A program made the translations under genes and the position numbers. From Actinomycetes bacterium (GTDB lineage Bacteria; Actinomycetota; Acidimicrobiia; Acidimicrobiales; Microtrichaceae): 64,000 nt of DNA. Under the pieces are notes generated by a model. That model saw only the letters and a list, made by a program, of their open reading frames with translations. It had not been told where the DNA came from and searched no databases. The stretch is from assembly GCA_029782335.1 (NCBI GenBank), contig JAKOVA010000245.1, forward strand, positions 1-64,000, in the 5' to 3' direction. This document shows, in pieces, positions 24,205 to 33,408 of the stretch; the first letter of the stretch is position 1; every line of letters begins with the position of its first letter.

Positions 24205-25059
24205 ATGACCACCACCTCCGCCGAGGCCGTTCCCCGCGACACCGAGGCGGGCGGCACCGCAGTCCGCCGCCCCGAGGGCGCCGGATACCTCACCACCGCC
24301 GCGGCGACCGCTCGCCGGAACCTCCTGCAGTTCTTCCGCACCCCCCAGACCCTCATGATGGGAACGATCCAGGGGGCGATGTTCCTGTTCATGTTCCGTT
24401 ACGTGTTCGGGTACGCGATCTCAACGCGCGGTGGCCTGTCGTATGTGGACTGGATGGTTCCGGGCTTCCTCGCCACCGTCATGGTCTGGACGGGGATGGG
24501 GGCCGCCGCCGGGATCGCGGAAGAGTCGGTCGCCGGCGTGTTCGACCGGTTCCGGTCGCTTCCGATCCCACGCTCCGCGGTGATGGTTGGCCGGTCGCTG
24601 GCTGACGGCGTGCTGATCGCCTGGGGGATCTTCACCACCACCGTCATCGGGCTGATCATCGGATTCCGTCCCCACGGCAGCGCGACGGAGATCGCGCTCG
24701 CGTTCCTGCTCATGCTCTTCGCCGGCTACGCCGTCAGCTGGGTCTTCATCGTGTTGGGCCTGGTGTCGAGCAGCGCCCAGGCGGCCCAGGGCATGGGGAT
24801 GTTGGTCATGCCCTTCTCGTTCATCTCCAGCGCCAACGTGCCGGTCGCCTCGATGCCAGGTTGGATGCAGCCCTTTGCTGCGAACCAACCCGTGTCGGTG
24901 CTGATCAACGCGGTCCGATCGCTGATGCACGGCGGCCCCGGCGTGGTGGGCATCGGCCACACAACGGCGTACTGGGTCGGGCTCAGCGTCGTGTGGTACG
25001 CCGGAATCGCCGTGGTATTCGCCGCCGTCGCAACCCGTCGGTTCTCACGTACCCGCTGA
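24205..25059 (+). CDS. ABC-2 type exporter permease, DrrB type
   Basis: This encodes 284 residues with six membrane segments. After a 30-residue cytoplasmic start comes ATARRNLLQFFRTPQTLMMG, then the ABC-2 core with GGLSYVDWMVPGFLATVM, VFDRFRSLPIPRSAVMVGRS, PFSFISSANVPVASMPGWMQ and FAANQPVSVLINAVRSL, the DrrB family pattern. It lies 32 bp after the ATPase gene and forms the membrane part of the same transporter. Confidence 0.93.
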   Translation: MTTTSAEAVPRDTEAGGTAVRRPEGAGYLTTAAATARRNLLQFFRTPQTLMMGTIQGAMFLFMFRYVFGYAISTRGGLSYVDWMVPGFLATVMVWTGMGAAAGIAEESVAGVFDRFRSLPIPRSAVMVGRSLADGVLIAWGIFTTTVIGLIIGFRPHGSATEIALAFLLMLFAGYAVSWVFIVLGLVSSSAQAAQGMGMLVMPFSFISSANVPVASMPGWMQPFAANQPVSVLINAVRSLMHGGPGVVGIGHTTAYWVGLSVVWYAGIAVVFAAVATRRFSRTR

Positions 25060-25101
25060 GGATCGCCGGCGCCCACCATCGCCGGTGACAGGATCACGGT
25101 G

Positions 25102-25698
25102 ATGGCAATGGATCTGATCCTGCTCCGACACGGTGAAACCGACTGGACGATCAGCGGCCGCCATACCGGACGAACCGACATCCCGTTGACCACGGCGGGG
25201 GAGCGCGAAGCGCGCGACGCCGGGGTGCTCCTCGAACAGGTCCTCGACGGTCGGTCGGCCGACGCGGTGTTCGTGAGCCCCCTCCGCCGCGCCCGACAGA
25301 CCGCCGCGATCGCTCTCCCCACCACCACTCCGATCGAGGAGCCGCTGATCGCCGAGTTCGACTACGGCGACTACGAAGGGCTCACCTCGGCGGAGATCCA
25401 CGCTCGTCACCCGGGATGGTCGATCTTCACCGACGGCTGCCCTGGCGGGGAACACCCCGAGGACGTCGCAGGGCGCGCACACCGCTTTCTCACGGAACGC
25501 CTCGCGGGCAGCGGCCTCGCGGTCGCGGTGACCCACGGCCACATGAGCCGCTTCCTCGCGCTCGTCGCGCTCGGGCTTCCCCTCCGCGACGGGCGACACC
25601 TCGGTTCCTCCACGGCGTCGATCTCGCTCATCACCCGCTCCGGCGCGGAGCCGACGCTCGACCTCTGGAACGCTGCGCCGCGCGCTGGCCGACCTTGA
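25102..25698 (+). CDS. Histidine phosphatase (phosphoglycerate mutase-like) family protein
   Basis: This encodes about 198 residues. The phosphohistidine motif LRHGETDW is at the N-terminus. SPLRRARQTA, EFDYGDYEG and VTHGHMSRFLAL supply the second Arg, the Glu and the second His of the branch-1 fold. Starts at 25099 (GTG), 25102 or 25108 are all possible. A broad-specificity phosphatase such as an alpha-ribazole phosphatase-like enzyme is likely; the substrate is not visible. Confidence 0.88.
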   Translation: MAMDLILLRHGETDWTISGRHTGRTDIPLTTAGEREARDAGVLLEQVLDGRSADAVFVSPLRRARQTAAIALPTTTPIEEPLIAEFDYGDYEGLTSAEIHARHPGWSIFTDGCPGGEHPEDVAGRAHRFLTERLAGSGLAVAVTHGHMSRFLALVALGLPLRDGRHLGSSTASISLITRSGAEPTLDLWNAAPRAGRP

Positions 25699-25749
25699 TC
25701 GAACGACGAACCCGTTGACGGCCTCGCCGTTGCGGGGTGGACTGGGCCG

Positions 25750-26649
25750 ATGGCGACCGTCACACAGCGTTCCGCACCCGCACGCGGCGAGCTGCCCCTC
25801 GGCCGCGACTCGATGGCGTGGCGGATCAACTCCGAACCAACGGTGATCCTCGGGGGTGCACGGGCATTGCTCCTCCAGGTGGCCCACCCGGCGATCGCGG
25901 CCGGCGTCGAACAGCATTCGAGCTACAAACGCGACCCATGGGGGCGCCTCTTCGGGACGCTCCACGTCGTCGGCAAGATGACCTTCGGTTCGGCGGAGGA
26001 GAGCCGCCGCCATCAGGACCTGCTGATGAAGTTCCACGAGGGTGTCGTCGGGATCGCCGACGACGGCACGAAGTACCGGGCGCTGGACCCGTCGCTGCTG
26101 TTGTGGGTGTGGGCGACCCTGCTCGACACCGCGGTCGAGATGTACCGGTTGTGCGTCGGGCCACTTTCCGACGCGGAGATCGCCCAGTACTACGAGGAAT
26201 CGAAGGCGCTCGCGGTCGCGGTCGGTGTCTCTTACGAGCAGTGCCCGGCCACCTGGGCTGACCTCCAGCGCTACTTCGCCGAGGTCGTCGAGACGGACCT
26301 GCACGTCGTCGACAGCGCCCAGACCGTCGCGATCGCGGTGCTGGCCCCACCCTTCCCCTTTGGCATCGCGGGCCTCGCCGCTCTCCCACAGACCCTCGTC
26401 ACCGCAGGGCTGCTTCCGGACCGGATCAGAGAGCAGTACGGCCTCTCGTGGTCGGCGCGGGACCAACGGCTCTTCGACGCACTCTTCGCACGGATCCGGC
26501 TCGCGTCCCGCCTCACCTATCCGCCCGCCCGCCGACTTCCCGCTTCGCTCGCGCTGCGGCTCCGCCGGCCGCTCCGCCTGCCGGCACTGCAGTGGGCGGG
26601 TGGCCGCATCATCACCCACCGGTTGCAACGAGCCGGGTTCGCCGCCTGA
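25750..26649 (+). CDS. Oxygenase MpaB/rubber-oxygenase-family protein (DUF2236)
   Basis: This encodes 299 residues. RINSEPTVILGGARALLLQV, AHPAIAAGVEQHSSYKRDPW, GRLFGTLHVVGKMTFG and LLLWVWATLLDTAVEM are typical of the Lcp/MpaB haem-oxygenase-like fold. The His in AHPAIAAGV and in the QHS segment are candidate haem ligands. The oxidative substrate is unknown. It is convergent with the HD-GYP gene. Confidence 0.85.
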   Translation: MATVTQRSAPARGELPLGRDSMAWRINSEPTVILGGARALLLQVAHPAIAAGVEQHSSYKRDPWGRLFGTLHVVGKMTFGSAEESRRHQDLLMKFHEGVVGIADDGTKYRALDPSLLLWVWATLLDTAVEMYRLCVGPLSDAEIAQYYEESKALAVAVGVSYEQCPATWADLQRYFAEVVETDLHVVDSAQTVAIAVLAPPFPFGIAGLAALPQTLVTAGLLPDRIREQYGLSWSARDQRLFDALFARIRLASRLTYPPARRLPASLALRLRRPLRLPALQWAGGRIITHRLQRAGFAA

Positions 26650-26712
26650 GCGAACAGAGCGGCGTGGGGACGGAGCGCACCGACGATCAGGGCGTGTCGG
26701 CGAGGGCGTCGA

Positions 26713-28206
26713 TCAGGCGTTGACCAGCTCCCGCTCTGCTGCGTCGATCTCGTGGCAGCTCTGTGCTGCCTCCCATGCAGTCTCCGCGAGACCCGCCGTG
26801 GCGTTCGGCACCACGACACCCTCGTCGCGCATCACGTCCTGCAACGCGTCCACGACAAGCGGGTCGAAGTGGGTGCCTGAGCCGGCCACGATGTGCGCGA
26901 GGGCGTCGGCGGCCGGCATCGGGTCGCGATAGGAACGCTTCGAGGTCAGGGCGTCCCAGACGTCGGCGACGGTGACGATCCGGGCACCGAGGGGCACCTC
27001 GGCGCCGGCCAGGCCGTCCGGATACCCCTTGCCGTCCATGCGTTCGTGGTGGTGCAGGATGATCGGCAGCGCCTCACTCAAGACCTGTGCCGGACGGGCG
27101 ATCTCGTAGCCGAGCTGCGGGTGGGTTTCGATGACGGCGCGTTCCTCGTCGGTGAGGCGGCCCGGCTTGTTGAGGATCTCGTCGGGAATCCCGATCTTGC
27201 CGAGGTCGTGCAGGTGGGCGCCGCAGGCCACGATTCGAAGCATGTCCGCATCGAGGCCGAGTCGCACGCCGAGTCGCACCGCGAGACGTGCCGTGCGCTC
27301 GCTGTGTCCGTGGGTGTAGGCGTCTTTGACCTCGACGGCGCGAACCATCGATCGCAACGCCTCGGGATAGCCAGCCGTGATCAGTTCGAAGGTGTCATGG
27401 TTGAACGCCGCGCTGAGCGCGGAGACGACGCTGCGTTCCTGACGCGAACGGCGACGGATCGCGTAGATGCTCCCCGCGAACCCCGCCAGGAGATAGCCGT
27501 GGTAGTTCCACCACGACAGCCGTCCCGGCTGACCGAAACGCAGCGCACCGAACGCGGCGATGGTCATCGTCGCCGACGCCACGAACGCGAACTGCAACAC
27601 GTCGCGGCTCAGGCGCCAACGCGGCCAGTGCCGGACGATGACCCGGAGGAGCAGCACGCAGCTGATCGCCACCAGGACGTCGGTGATCAGCTGCTCGGCA
27701 GGGAGCGGCGAGACGCCGTGCAGCCAGCGTGGGTCGTAGCTCAGGCAGGAGACCAGGACCGCCAGCACCACGGCCGGAACCGCCAGGACGGCACGCCAGT
27801 GCGCCAACACGACGCGGTCGAAGCGGCGAAGGCGCGAGGATCCGGTCGCGACCAACCCGAAGGTCAGGGCAAAGACGGTGAGAAGGCTGAGCCGCCCCAC
27901 CCACAGATTCTGGGGCTGGCCGAGCGCTCCGGGTGTGGTCAACCCATGGCCGATCAACACGACACACACCGACAGCGACCCGAGGGCGAGCCAGACCGTT
28001 CCCGCAGCTCGAACCCGAGCGGCGGTCACCGCCGCGCCGAGGGCGACCACCAACGCGCACGCAGCGGTCAGGACGGCGATCAGCAGGTGAATGTTGGGAG
28101 CGAAGAGGAACCAGTCGAGCCGGGGCCGGATGCGGAACGCTGCTAACACCACGAGCGGTACGCCCAACAGGACAATGATGGGCACCTTCGCACGAATCGA
28201 TCTCAC
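26713..28206 (-). CDS. Membrane-bound HD-GYP domain phosphodiesterase
   Basis: This encodes 497 residues. The N-terminal half has about eight membrane segments (a MASE-like sensor). From about residue 285 the HD-GYP domain begins with VKDAYTHGHSERTARLAVRL, then HLHDLGKIGIPDEILNKPG, HHHERMDGKGYPDGLAG and VADVWDALTSKRSYR. All HD and GYP residues are present, so cyclic-di-GMP hydrolysis is likely. The sensed signal is unknown. Confidence 0.93.
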   Translation of the reverse strand: MRSIRAKVPIIVLLGVPLVVLAAFRIRPRLDWFLFAPNIHLLIAVLTAACALVVALGAAVTAARVRAAGTVWLALGSLSVCVVLIGHGLTTPGALGQPQNLWVGRLSLLTVFALTFGLVATGSSRLRRFDRVVLAHWRAVLAVPAVVLAVLVSCLSYDPRWLHGVSPLPAEQLITDVLVAISCVLLLRVIVRHWPRWRLSRDVLQFAFVASATMTIAAFGALRFGQPGRLSWWNYHGYLLAGFAGSIYAIRRRSRQERSVVSALSAAFNHDTFELITAGYPEALRSMVRAVEVKDAYTHGHSERTARLAVRLGVRLGLDADMLRIVACGAHLHDLGKIGIPDEILNKPGRLTDEERAVIETHPQLGYEIARPAQVLSEALPIILHHHERMDGKGYPDGLAGAEVPLGARIVTVADVWDALTSKRSYRDPMPAADALAHIVAGSGTHFDPLVVDALQDVMRDEGVVVPNATAGLAETAWEAAQSCHEIDAAERELVNA

Positions 28207-28391
28207 CCCGGCACTATCGGCAGCGTCCCGTCGAGTGTGAACACTGATCGCTGCGGTCGGCTGGAGGGACGGAGCGCGCTCCGCCTGCGGGCTCAGCGGG
28301 TGAATCGTTCGAGTACCTCGCTATTTGGGACTTCGACAAGTTGGAAGGGCGGGCCGGACACCGGGTCGACTGCAGGATCTACCCTTGCCGC

Positions 28392-29423
28392 ATGCGGCAT
28401 TCGACTGGGGGAGTGCGGCGGGGACGACGGCGAGTCACTCCGACCGTGATGGCAGTGATCGCACTTGCGGCGGCGACGATCGCCGGGTGCACGAACCCGC
28501 CGGGCAGCGGCCCCGGCGCCCCACCCACCACGCTCGTGCCGCTGCCGGCGCCGCCCGGGACCTTCCGTGTGCTGTCCTACAACGTCGCTGGGCTCCCGGA
28601 GGGCATCTCCAGCGCACACCCGCAGTGGAGCATGTCGCTGATCAGCCCGCTGCTGAACGACTACGACGTCGTGTTGACCCAGGAGAACTTCGACTGGTGG
28701 CAGCCGATCGCGGGGATCCTCGACTTCGCCCACTACCACGAGCGTCTCCGCTCGAAGGCAACCCATCCGTATCGGTCGGCACAACACCCCGGGCCTCTCG
28801 CCGTGGGTCTCAACCCCGCCTCGCGTCCGCTGTTGGTGGGCGACGGGCTCGGCTGGCTGTCGCGCTACCCCTTCACCGGCGAGCAGCGTGTTCCGTGGAC
28901 CGGCTGCAACGGCGGGCCGCTCCCCGACGGCGGAGCGGCGGACTGTCTCGCGATGAAGGGGTTCGGCGTTGTCCGGATGACCCTCGCCGACGGCTACGAG
29001 GTCGACGTCTACGACCTGCACGGTGAAGCCGGGGGCCAGCCCGCCGACCAGCGTCTCCAGGCGGCCGACTATGCGCAGCTCGCCGCCTTCATCGCGACGC
29101 ACAGCGCTGGACGGGCGGTGATCCTCGGTGGAGACACCAACCTCCACACCGACCTCACGACCGCCGACGGCGGCCACGGTGCCGACATCGAGATCTGGCA
29201 GAGGTTCCTCCGCGAGACCGGCCTCACCGACGCCTGCCACGCCACCGACTGTCCCGACACCGGCTCGATCGACAAGATCGCCTTCCGCAGTGGCGGCGCT
29301 GTCGAGCTGCGGGCGGTCGATCACGAAATGCCCGTGGAACGCTTCCAGTATCCGGGCGGCGGTGATCTCAGCGACCACCCACCGCTCGCGGTGACCTTCA
29401 CCTGGAGCGCCGCGAACTCCTGA
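28392..29423 (+). CDS. Endonuclease/exonuclease/phosphatase-fold lipoprotein
   Basis: This encodes 343 residues. The signal peptide with many Arg ends in a lipobox ATIAGC (Cys33), then a Pro/Gly linker. The EEP motifs follow: VLSYNVAGLPEG, VVLTQENFDWW, VYDLHGEAGG, VILGGDTNLH, DKIAFRSG and LSDHPPLAVTF. Extracellular members of this family include sphingomyelinase-like phosphodiesterases and nucleases; either is possible here. The ATG at 28392 begins the signal sequence. Confidence 0.88.
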   Translation: MRHSTGGVRRGRRRVTPTVMAVIALAAATIAGCTNPPGSGPGAPPTTLVPLPAPPGTFRVLSYNVAGLPEGISSAHPQWSMSLISPLLNDYDVVLTQENFDWWQPIAGILDFAHYHERLRSKATHPYRSAQHPGPLAVGLNPASRPLLVGDGLGWLSRYPFTGEQRVPWTGCNGGPLPDGGAADCLAMKGFGVVRMTLADGYEVDVYDLHGEAGGQPADQRLQAADYAQLAAFIATHSAGRAVILGGDTNLHTDLTTADGGHGADIEIWQRFLRETGLTDACHATDCPDTGSIDKIAFRSGGAVELRAVDHEMPVERFQYPGGGDLSDHPPLAVTFTWSAANS

Positions 29424-29491
29424 CGTTCTGCCCTGTTTCTGGCCGGTGTCCGCTGCGACGATACGCAGCGAGCACCGTGAGAGGAGCAGGC

Positions 29492-30913
29492 ATGACCCTC
29501 ACCACCCTCCGCGCCGATCGTCTCGGCGCACTCGACGCCGAATTTCTGCTCATCGACGATGGGGTCGGACACATGCACCTCGCGGGCGCGTGCGTGTTCG
29601 AAGGTCCCGCTCCGTCCTTCGACGAGTTGGCGGCGCTCCTCGAGGCGAAGTTCCACGAGATCCCTCGGTACCGCCAGCGCGTACGGACCGTTCCCCTCGA
29701 ACTCGGGCGACCGGTCTGGGCCGACGACCCACACTTCGATCTCTCCTACCACCTCCGCGACACCGCGTTGCCCGCGCCGGGCGACGACGCAGCATTCCGT
29801 CGCCTCATGGGACGGCTGATGTCCCAGCCGCTTGACCGCAACCGACCGCTGTGGGAGGCCTGGCGGGTCGAAGGCCTCGAAGACGACCGTTGGGCGATGG
29901 TGTTCAAAGTGCACCACTGCATGGTCGACGGCATCGCCGGGGTCGGGCTGTTGGCAGCGCTGCTCGATGTCTCCCCGGACCGCACGGTCGGCTCGCCGAG
30001 TCCGTGGGAACCGGCGCCGGAGCCCGGAGTAGCGGCGAAGGTCCTGGGCGCGTGGCAAGGAGCCGTCGAGGATGCCCGACGCCACGTCGGCAATGCCGTG
30101 TCGGCCGTGCGGCACCCCGTCCGCGCCGCGGCCGTGACCCTCGAAACCCTCCGCGGGGGTGGCCGTATCGCCGCCGAACTCGGCGCGACGGCGCCACTCA
30201 CCATCGACGGCTCGATCGGCCCGCACCGCGTCTGGGCCCACTCCTCGGTCGATCTCGACGATGTGCGCAGGATCCGCGAGGCGTTCGGCGTCACCGTGAA
30301 CGACGTCGTGCTGAGCGCCCTCACGGCGGGCTATGCGGCTCTGCTCCGCCATCACGGCGACGTGGTCGACGAGGCGGTCCTGCGGTCACTCGTGCCGGTC
30401 TCCACCCGTCGGGCCGATGGCGAAGGTGTCGCCGACAACCGGGTTTCGCTCATGTTGATCGACCTGCCCGTGGCGGTGGCAGATCCGCTCGAGCGTCTCG
30501 GCGCGGTCCGCTCGGAGATGGCGTCGCTCAAGGCCTCACACATGGTCGAGGCGGGCGAGGTCGTGACCGCGGTGGGGGAGCTCGCGCCGCCGATGATCGT
30601 CGGGCCGATCAGCCGGTGGGTCACCCGGGTGATGCATCGGCTGCCGCAGCGCTCCGTGAGTACCGTGACCACCAACGTTCCCGGCCCGCAGTTTCCCCTG
30701 TACTGCCTCGGTCGGCAGATGCTGGCGGCGCTCCCGTACGTCCCGATCACCCACGGGGTGCGTGTCGGCACGGCAGCGCTGTCCTACAACGGTCGGATCG
30801 CGTTCGGGGTGACCGGCGACGCCGGCACCGTGCCCGACGTGGCGATCCTGGTGGAGACCGCTGCCCGCGAGGTGGCGGCCCTGCGGAGGTGTGCCGACGA
30901 CGTACTAGGGTAA
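29492..30913 (+). CDS. WS/DGAT wax ester synthase/diacylglycerol acyltransferase 1
   Basis: This encodes 473 residues. The catalytic HHxxxDG motif is HHCMVDG at 141-147. Family motifs LGALDAEFLLID near the start, PLDRNRPLWEAWRVEGL, VNDVVLSALTAGYAALL and TNVPGPQFPLYCLGRQM are present. It transfers acyl groups from acyl-CoA to alcohols or diacylglycerol for storage lipid. ATG 29492 is preceded by GAGGAG; GTG 29477 is the alternative. Its stop codon lies within the operator of the next gene, 24 bp before it. Confidence 0.93.
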   Translation: MTLTTLRADRLGALDAEFLLIDDGVGHMHLAGACVFEGPAPSFDELAALLEAKFHEIPRYRQRVRTVPLELGRPVWADDPHFDLSYHLRDTALPAPGDDAAFRRLMGRLMSQPLDRNRPLWEAWRVEGLEDDRWAMVFKVHHCMVDGIAGVGLLAALLDVSPDRTVGSPSPWEPAPEPGVAAKVLGAWQGAVEDARRHVGNAVSAVRHPVRAAAVTLETLRGGGRIAAELGATAPLTIDGSIGPHRVWAHSSVDLDDVRRIREAFGVTVNDVVLSALTAGYAALLRHHGDVVDEAVLRSLVPVSTRRADGEGVADNRVSLMLIDLPVAVADPLERLGAVRSEMASLKASHMVEAGEVVTAVGELAPPMIVGPISRWVTRVMHRLPQRSVSTVTTNVPGPQFPLYCLGRQMLAALPYVPITHGVRVGTAALSYNGRIAFGVTGDAGTVPDVAILVETAAREVAALRRCADDVLG

Positions 30914-30925
30914 ACGGCGTTTACC
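30909..30925 (+). promoter_or_regulatory. Operator site 1 of the proposed TetR regulon
   Basis: GGTAAACGGCGTTTACC is a perfect 7-3-7 palindrome over the stop of the WS/DGAT gene and 12 bp before the ATG of carotenoid oxygenase 1. The core TAAAC-GGC-GTTTA matches three other sites at 37517, 38157 and 43209 in alignment (AAC-RGY-GT constant). Confidence 0.8.
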
Positions 30926-30937
30926 AAAGGGGTTCCC

Positions 30938-32677
30938 ATGCCGACGCCGGACAGCCTGACCACCGCCCAGCACCACGACTTCGACCTCGAGGTGACGAGC
31001 GGGGCGTGGCCTTCCGACATCGCCGGGGAGGTGATCTTCTCCGCACCCCGTTTCGACGACGCGTTGCCGTCGGGTCTCTTCGGGTTCGGCTGCGTGGCGC
31101 GTCTCGCGCTTCGACCGGCGACCCACGGCGCGCCGGCTGATCGGTTCGCCTGGCGGGTTCGTACGATCGAGAGCCCAGGCAAGCGCCTTCACGACCTGGT
31201 CCCGGATGTCTTCACGGCGAACTCCGTCGGCTACCAGTCGCCCTTCGGCCCCCCGAACGCCTCGAACACCGCGCCGCTGGTGTGGGGTGACCGCCTCTTC
31301 AGCACCTGGGACGCCGGTCGGCCCGTGGAACTCGACCCGGCCACGCTCGACTATCTCGCGGACGTGGGATCGATCGACAGTTGGGGCGGACCGATCTTCG
31401 GTACCGAGACGATGCTGCCGACGATTCTCTCCTCGGCACACCCGGTGATCGATCCGGATCGCAACGGCATGTGGAGCACACGGCTTCGACCGGTGCTCAG
31501 CCCGAGCTTCGGCATGGCGTTGTCGGTCATGTGGTGGGACGGCGAAGGCACCGAGGTTGCGGTGTGGCCGCTGCGCGACATCGTGTTTGGTGGATCGACC
31601 CACACCGTGAGCCAAACCCGCGACTGGCTGGTCTTGTCGGACTCGGGCAACTTCCGAGCGGACCCCGGTGAGATGTTCGGTGGGGAACGGACCGTCACCG
31701 TCGAGGACGACGCCCCGGTGTGGTTGGTCCGAAAGGACCAGCTGTTGGCGACACCACCCGGCACCCCGGTTGATGCGATCTGTCTCCGGGTCGCGCCCCC
31801 GAGTGGCCATTTCTATGCCCGCTACGACGACAGCGAGGGCATCTCGGTCATCTGGGAGGGGATGGATCTCACCGACCTGGGCCTGTCGCTCCGGCCGGAC
31901 GACCTCGATATCCATGGACGGCCGATCGCCCCGACCGCGGCCCGGCTCTACAACATGGCAATGGCGCCCTCCACGTTGATGGAGGTCCACTTCGACCCGA
32001 CGAGCGGAGCGGTGACGGAGCGCGCGGTGCGGCGCGACGAGTGGGCGTTCAACTTGCAGCTCTCCGCGATGGACTGGAGCGTTGCGGGCCAGGAGCACCC
32101 GACCTACCACCACGTCGACTTCCAGGGGTGCCGGCCGGGAGCGGTCAGCCAGCGGGCGGCCACCCTCTACGACGGTCGGATCGACCGGGCCCAGCTCGGC
32201 GAGGAGACCCCGGGGCGCCTCGTCACCTTCCGTCGCGGCAGCCTCGAGGTCGTCTCGGCGTGGGAGTACCCCGACACCGCAGAGCTGATCTCGTCGCCGA
32301 CATTCGTTCCCCGAACACGCTCCACCGACGACCGCAGCGAGGGCGGCACTCACGCGGGCGACACCGCCAATCACCCCGGCGGCCACGACGGCTATGTGGT
32401 ACAGCCCGTCCTGAGCGACAGCGGATTCCGCGTTGAGTTGTTCGACGCGGCGGCGGTGGGCGCGGGACCGATCGCGACGCTTCGGGGTACCCGTCGCGAA
32501 TGCGTGCCGCTGATCCTGCACTCCGCATGGCAGGCCGACGGTGCCGTCCGCCGCGACGCGGATCGACTGCGGTTCTCCGACGAGATCAACGAGGCACGCC
32601 TCGCCGGCCTCGATGACGCGCAACGGCGTGCGGTCCAACAAGTGGCCTCGGACCTCGACGCTCAGGCGTCGAGGTAG
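30938..32677 (+). CDS. Carotenoid oxygenase (RPE65) family protein 1, divergent
   Basis: This encodes 579 residues, longer than the usual 450-500. By motif order the four Fe-binding His are H168 (SSAHPVIDPDRNG), H222 (STHTVSQTRDWLVL), H291 (SGHFYARYDDSEG) and H528 (PLILHSAW). ATG 30938 follows AAAGGGG. No signal peptide is present. The protein is much more like carotenoid oxygenase 3 (41264-43171) than oxygenase 2: both share FxxLSDSGN/VVLDASGT-like, GHF-x-x-x-Y and LxLHSxW segments. It would cleave a C=C bond with O2; the substrate is not known. Its 3' end overlaps the convergent livF by 16 bp. Confidence 0.86.
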   Translation: MPTPDSLTTAQHHDFDLEVTSGAWPSDIAGEVIFSAPRFDDALPSGLFGFGCVARLALRPATHGAPADRFAWRVRTIESPGKRLHDLVPDVFTANSVGYQSPFGPPNASNTAPLVWGDRLFSTWDAGRPVELDPATLDYLADVGSIDSWGGPIFGTETMLPTILSSAHPVIDPDRNGMWSTRLRPVLSPSFGMALSVMWWDGEGTEVAVWPLRDIVFGGSTHTVSQTRDWLVLSDSGNFRADPGEMFGGERTVTVEDDAPVWLVRKDQLLATPPGTPVDAICLRVAPPSGHFYARYDDSEGISVIWEGMDLTDLGLSLRPDDLDIHGRPIAPTAARLYNMAMAPSTLMEVHFDPTSGAVTERAVRRDEWAFNLQLSAMDWSVAGQEHPTYHHVDFQGCRPGAVSQRAATLYDGRIDRAQLGEETPGRLVTFRRGSLEVVSAWEYPDTAELISSPTFVPRTRSTDDRSEGGTHAGDTANHPGGHDGYVVQPVLSDSGFRVELFDAAAVGAGPIATLRGTRRECVPLILHSAWQADGAVRRDADRLRFSDEINEARLAGLDDAQRRAVQQVASDLDAQASR

Positions 32678-33408
32678 CCGGCCTCGAGGAGATCCGGCTG
32701 GGCGGCGAGCGACTCCGCGGTGCCCTCGAGCACCACTCGACCCCGCCGCAACACATAGCCCCGGTCTGCGACCTCCAGGACCGTCTGCACGTGCTGTTCG
32801 ACAACGAGCACCCCGAGGCCGGTCTCGGAGGCGATGGAGCGCAGCACTCCCAACAGGTGCTCGACGATCATCGGTGCGAGCCCGGTGCTCAGCTCATCGA
32901 TCAGCAGCAGCTTCGGACCCGCGCTCAGCGCAGTCGCGAGCGCCAACATCTGCTGTTCACCGCCCGACAGGAGCCCGGCCCGCCGTTTCGCGAGTGGAGC
33001 GAGCGCCGGAAACCAGTTGGCGACGCGGGCCGGGTCCGCTGTTGCCGAGCGCGTCGAGCGACGCGCTGAGCCCGCCAGCCGAAGGTGTTCTGTGACCGTC
33101 AACTCGGCAAAGAGCCCTCGGTCGTCGGGGACATGGCCGAGCCCCCACCGGGCGGGCCGCCACCCCGATCGCCACGGATCACGCCGCCGGCCCGGCTGCT
33201 CGGTCGAGTGACCGAGCAACTCGATCGTGCCGCCGCTCCGCTGCGTCATCCCCGACACGGTGAGCAGTGTGGTGGTCTTGCCGGCCCCGTTCGATCCGAG
33301 GAGTGCGACGACTTCGCCAGCTCGGACCTCGAGCGACACGTCGTGGAGCACGGGTCTCTCGCGGTACCCGGCGCACACGGAACGCAGGGCGAGCAGGTGT
33401 CCGGTCAT
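32662..33408 (-). CDS. livF: Branched-chain-type ABC importer ATPase LivF
   Basis: This encodes 248 residues. Walker A is LGSNGAGKTT, the signature LLSGGEQQMLALATAL, Walker B KLLLIDELSTGLAP, and VLVVEQHVQTVLEVADRGYV is the LivF-type H-loop region. It is the last gene of the SBP-livHM-livG-livF operon; its start overlaps livG by 4 bp. An unusual 13-residue Arg-rich insertion (EQPGRRRDPWRSGWRPARWG) precedes the Q-loop. Confidence 0.93.
   Translation of the reverse strand: MTGHLLALRSVCAGYRERPVLHDVSLEVRAGEVVALLGSNGAGKTTTLLTVSGMTQRSGGTIELLGHSTEQPGRRRDPWRSGWRPARWGLGHVPDDRGLFAELTVTEHLRLAGSARRSTRSATADPARVANWFPALAPLAKRRAGLLSGGEQQMLALATALSAGPKLLLIDELSTGLAPMIVEHLLGVLRSIASETGLGVLVVEQHVQTVLEVADRGYVLRRGRVVLEGTAESLAAQPDLLEAGYLDA

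Noticed and set aside
28230-28245. TGAACACTGATC considered as a fifth operator of the TetR regulon
   Set aside because: Only one half matches; the constant AAC-RGY-GT core is not met on either strand.
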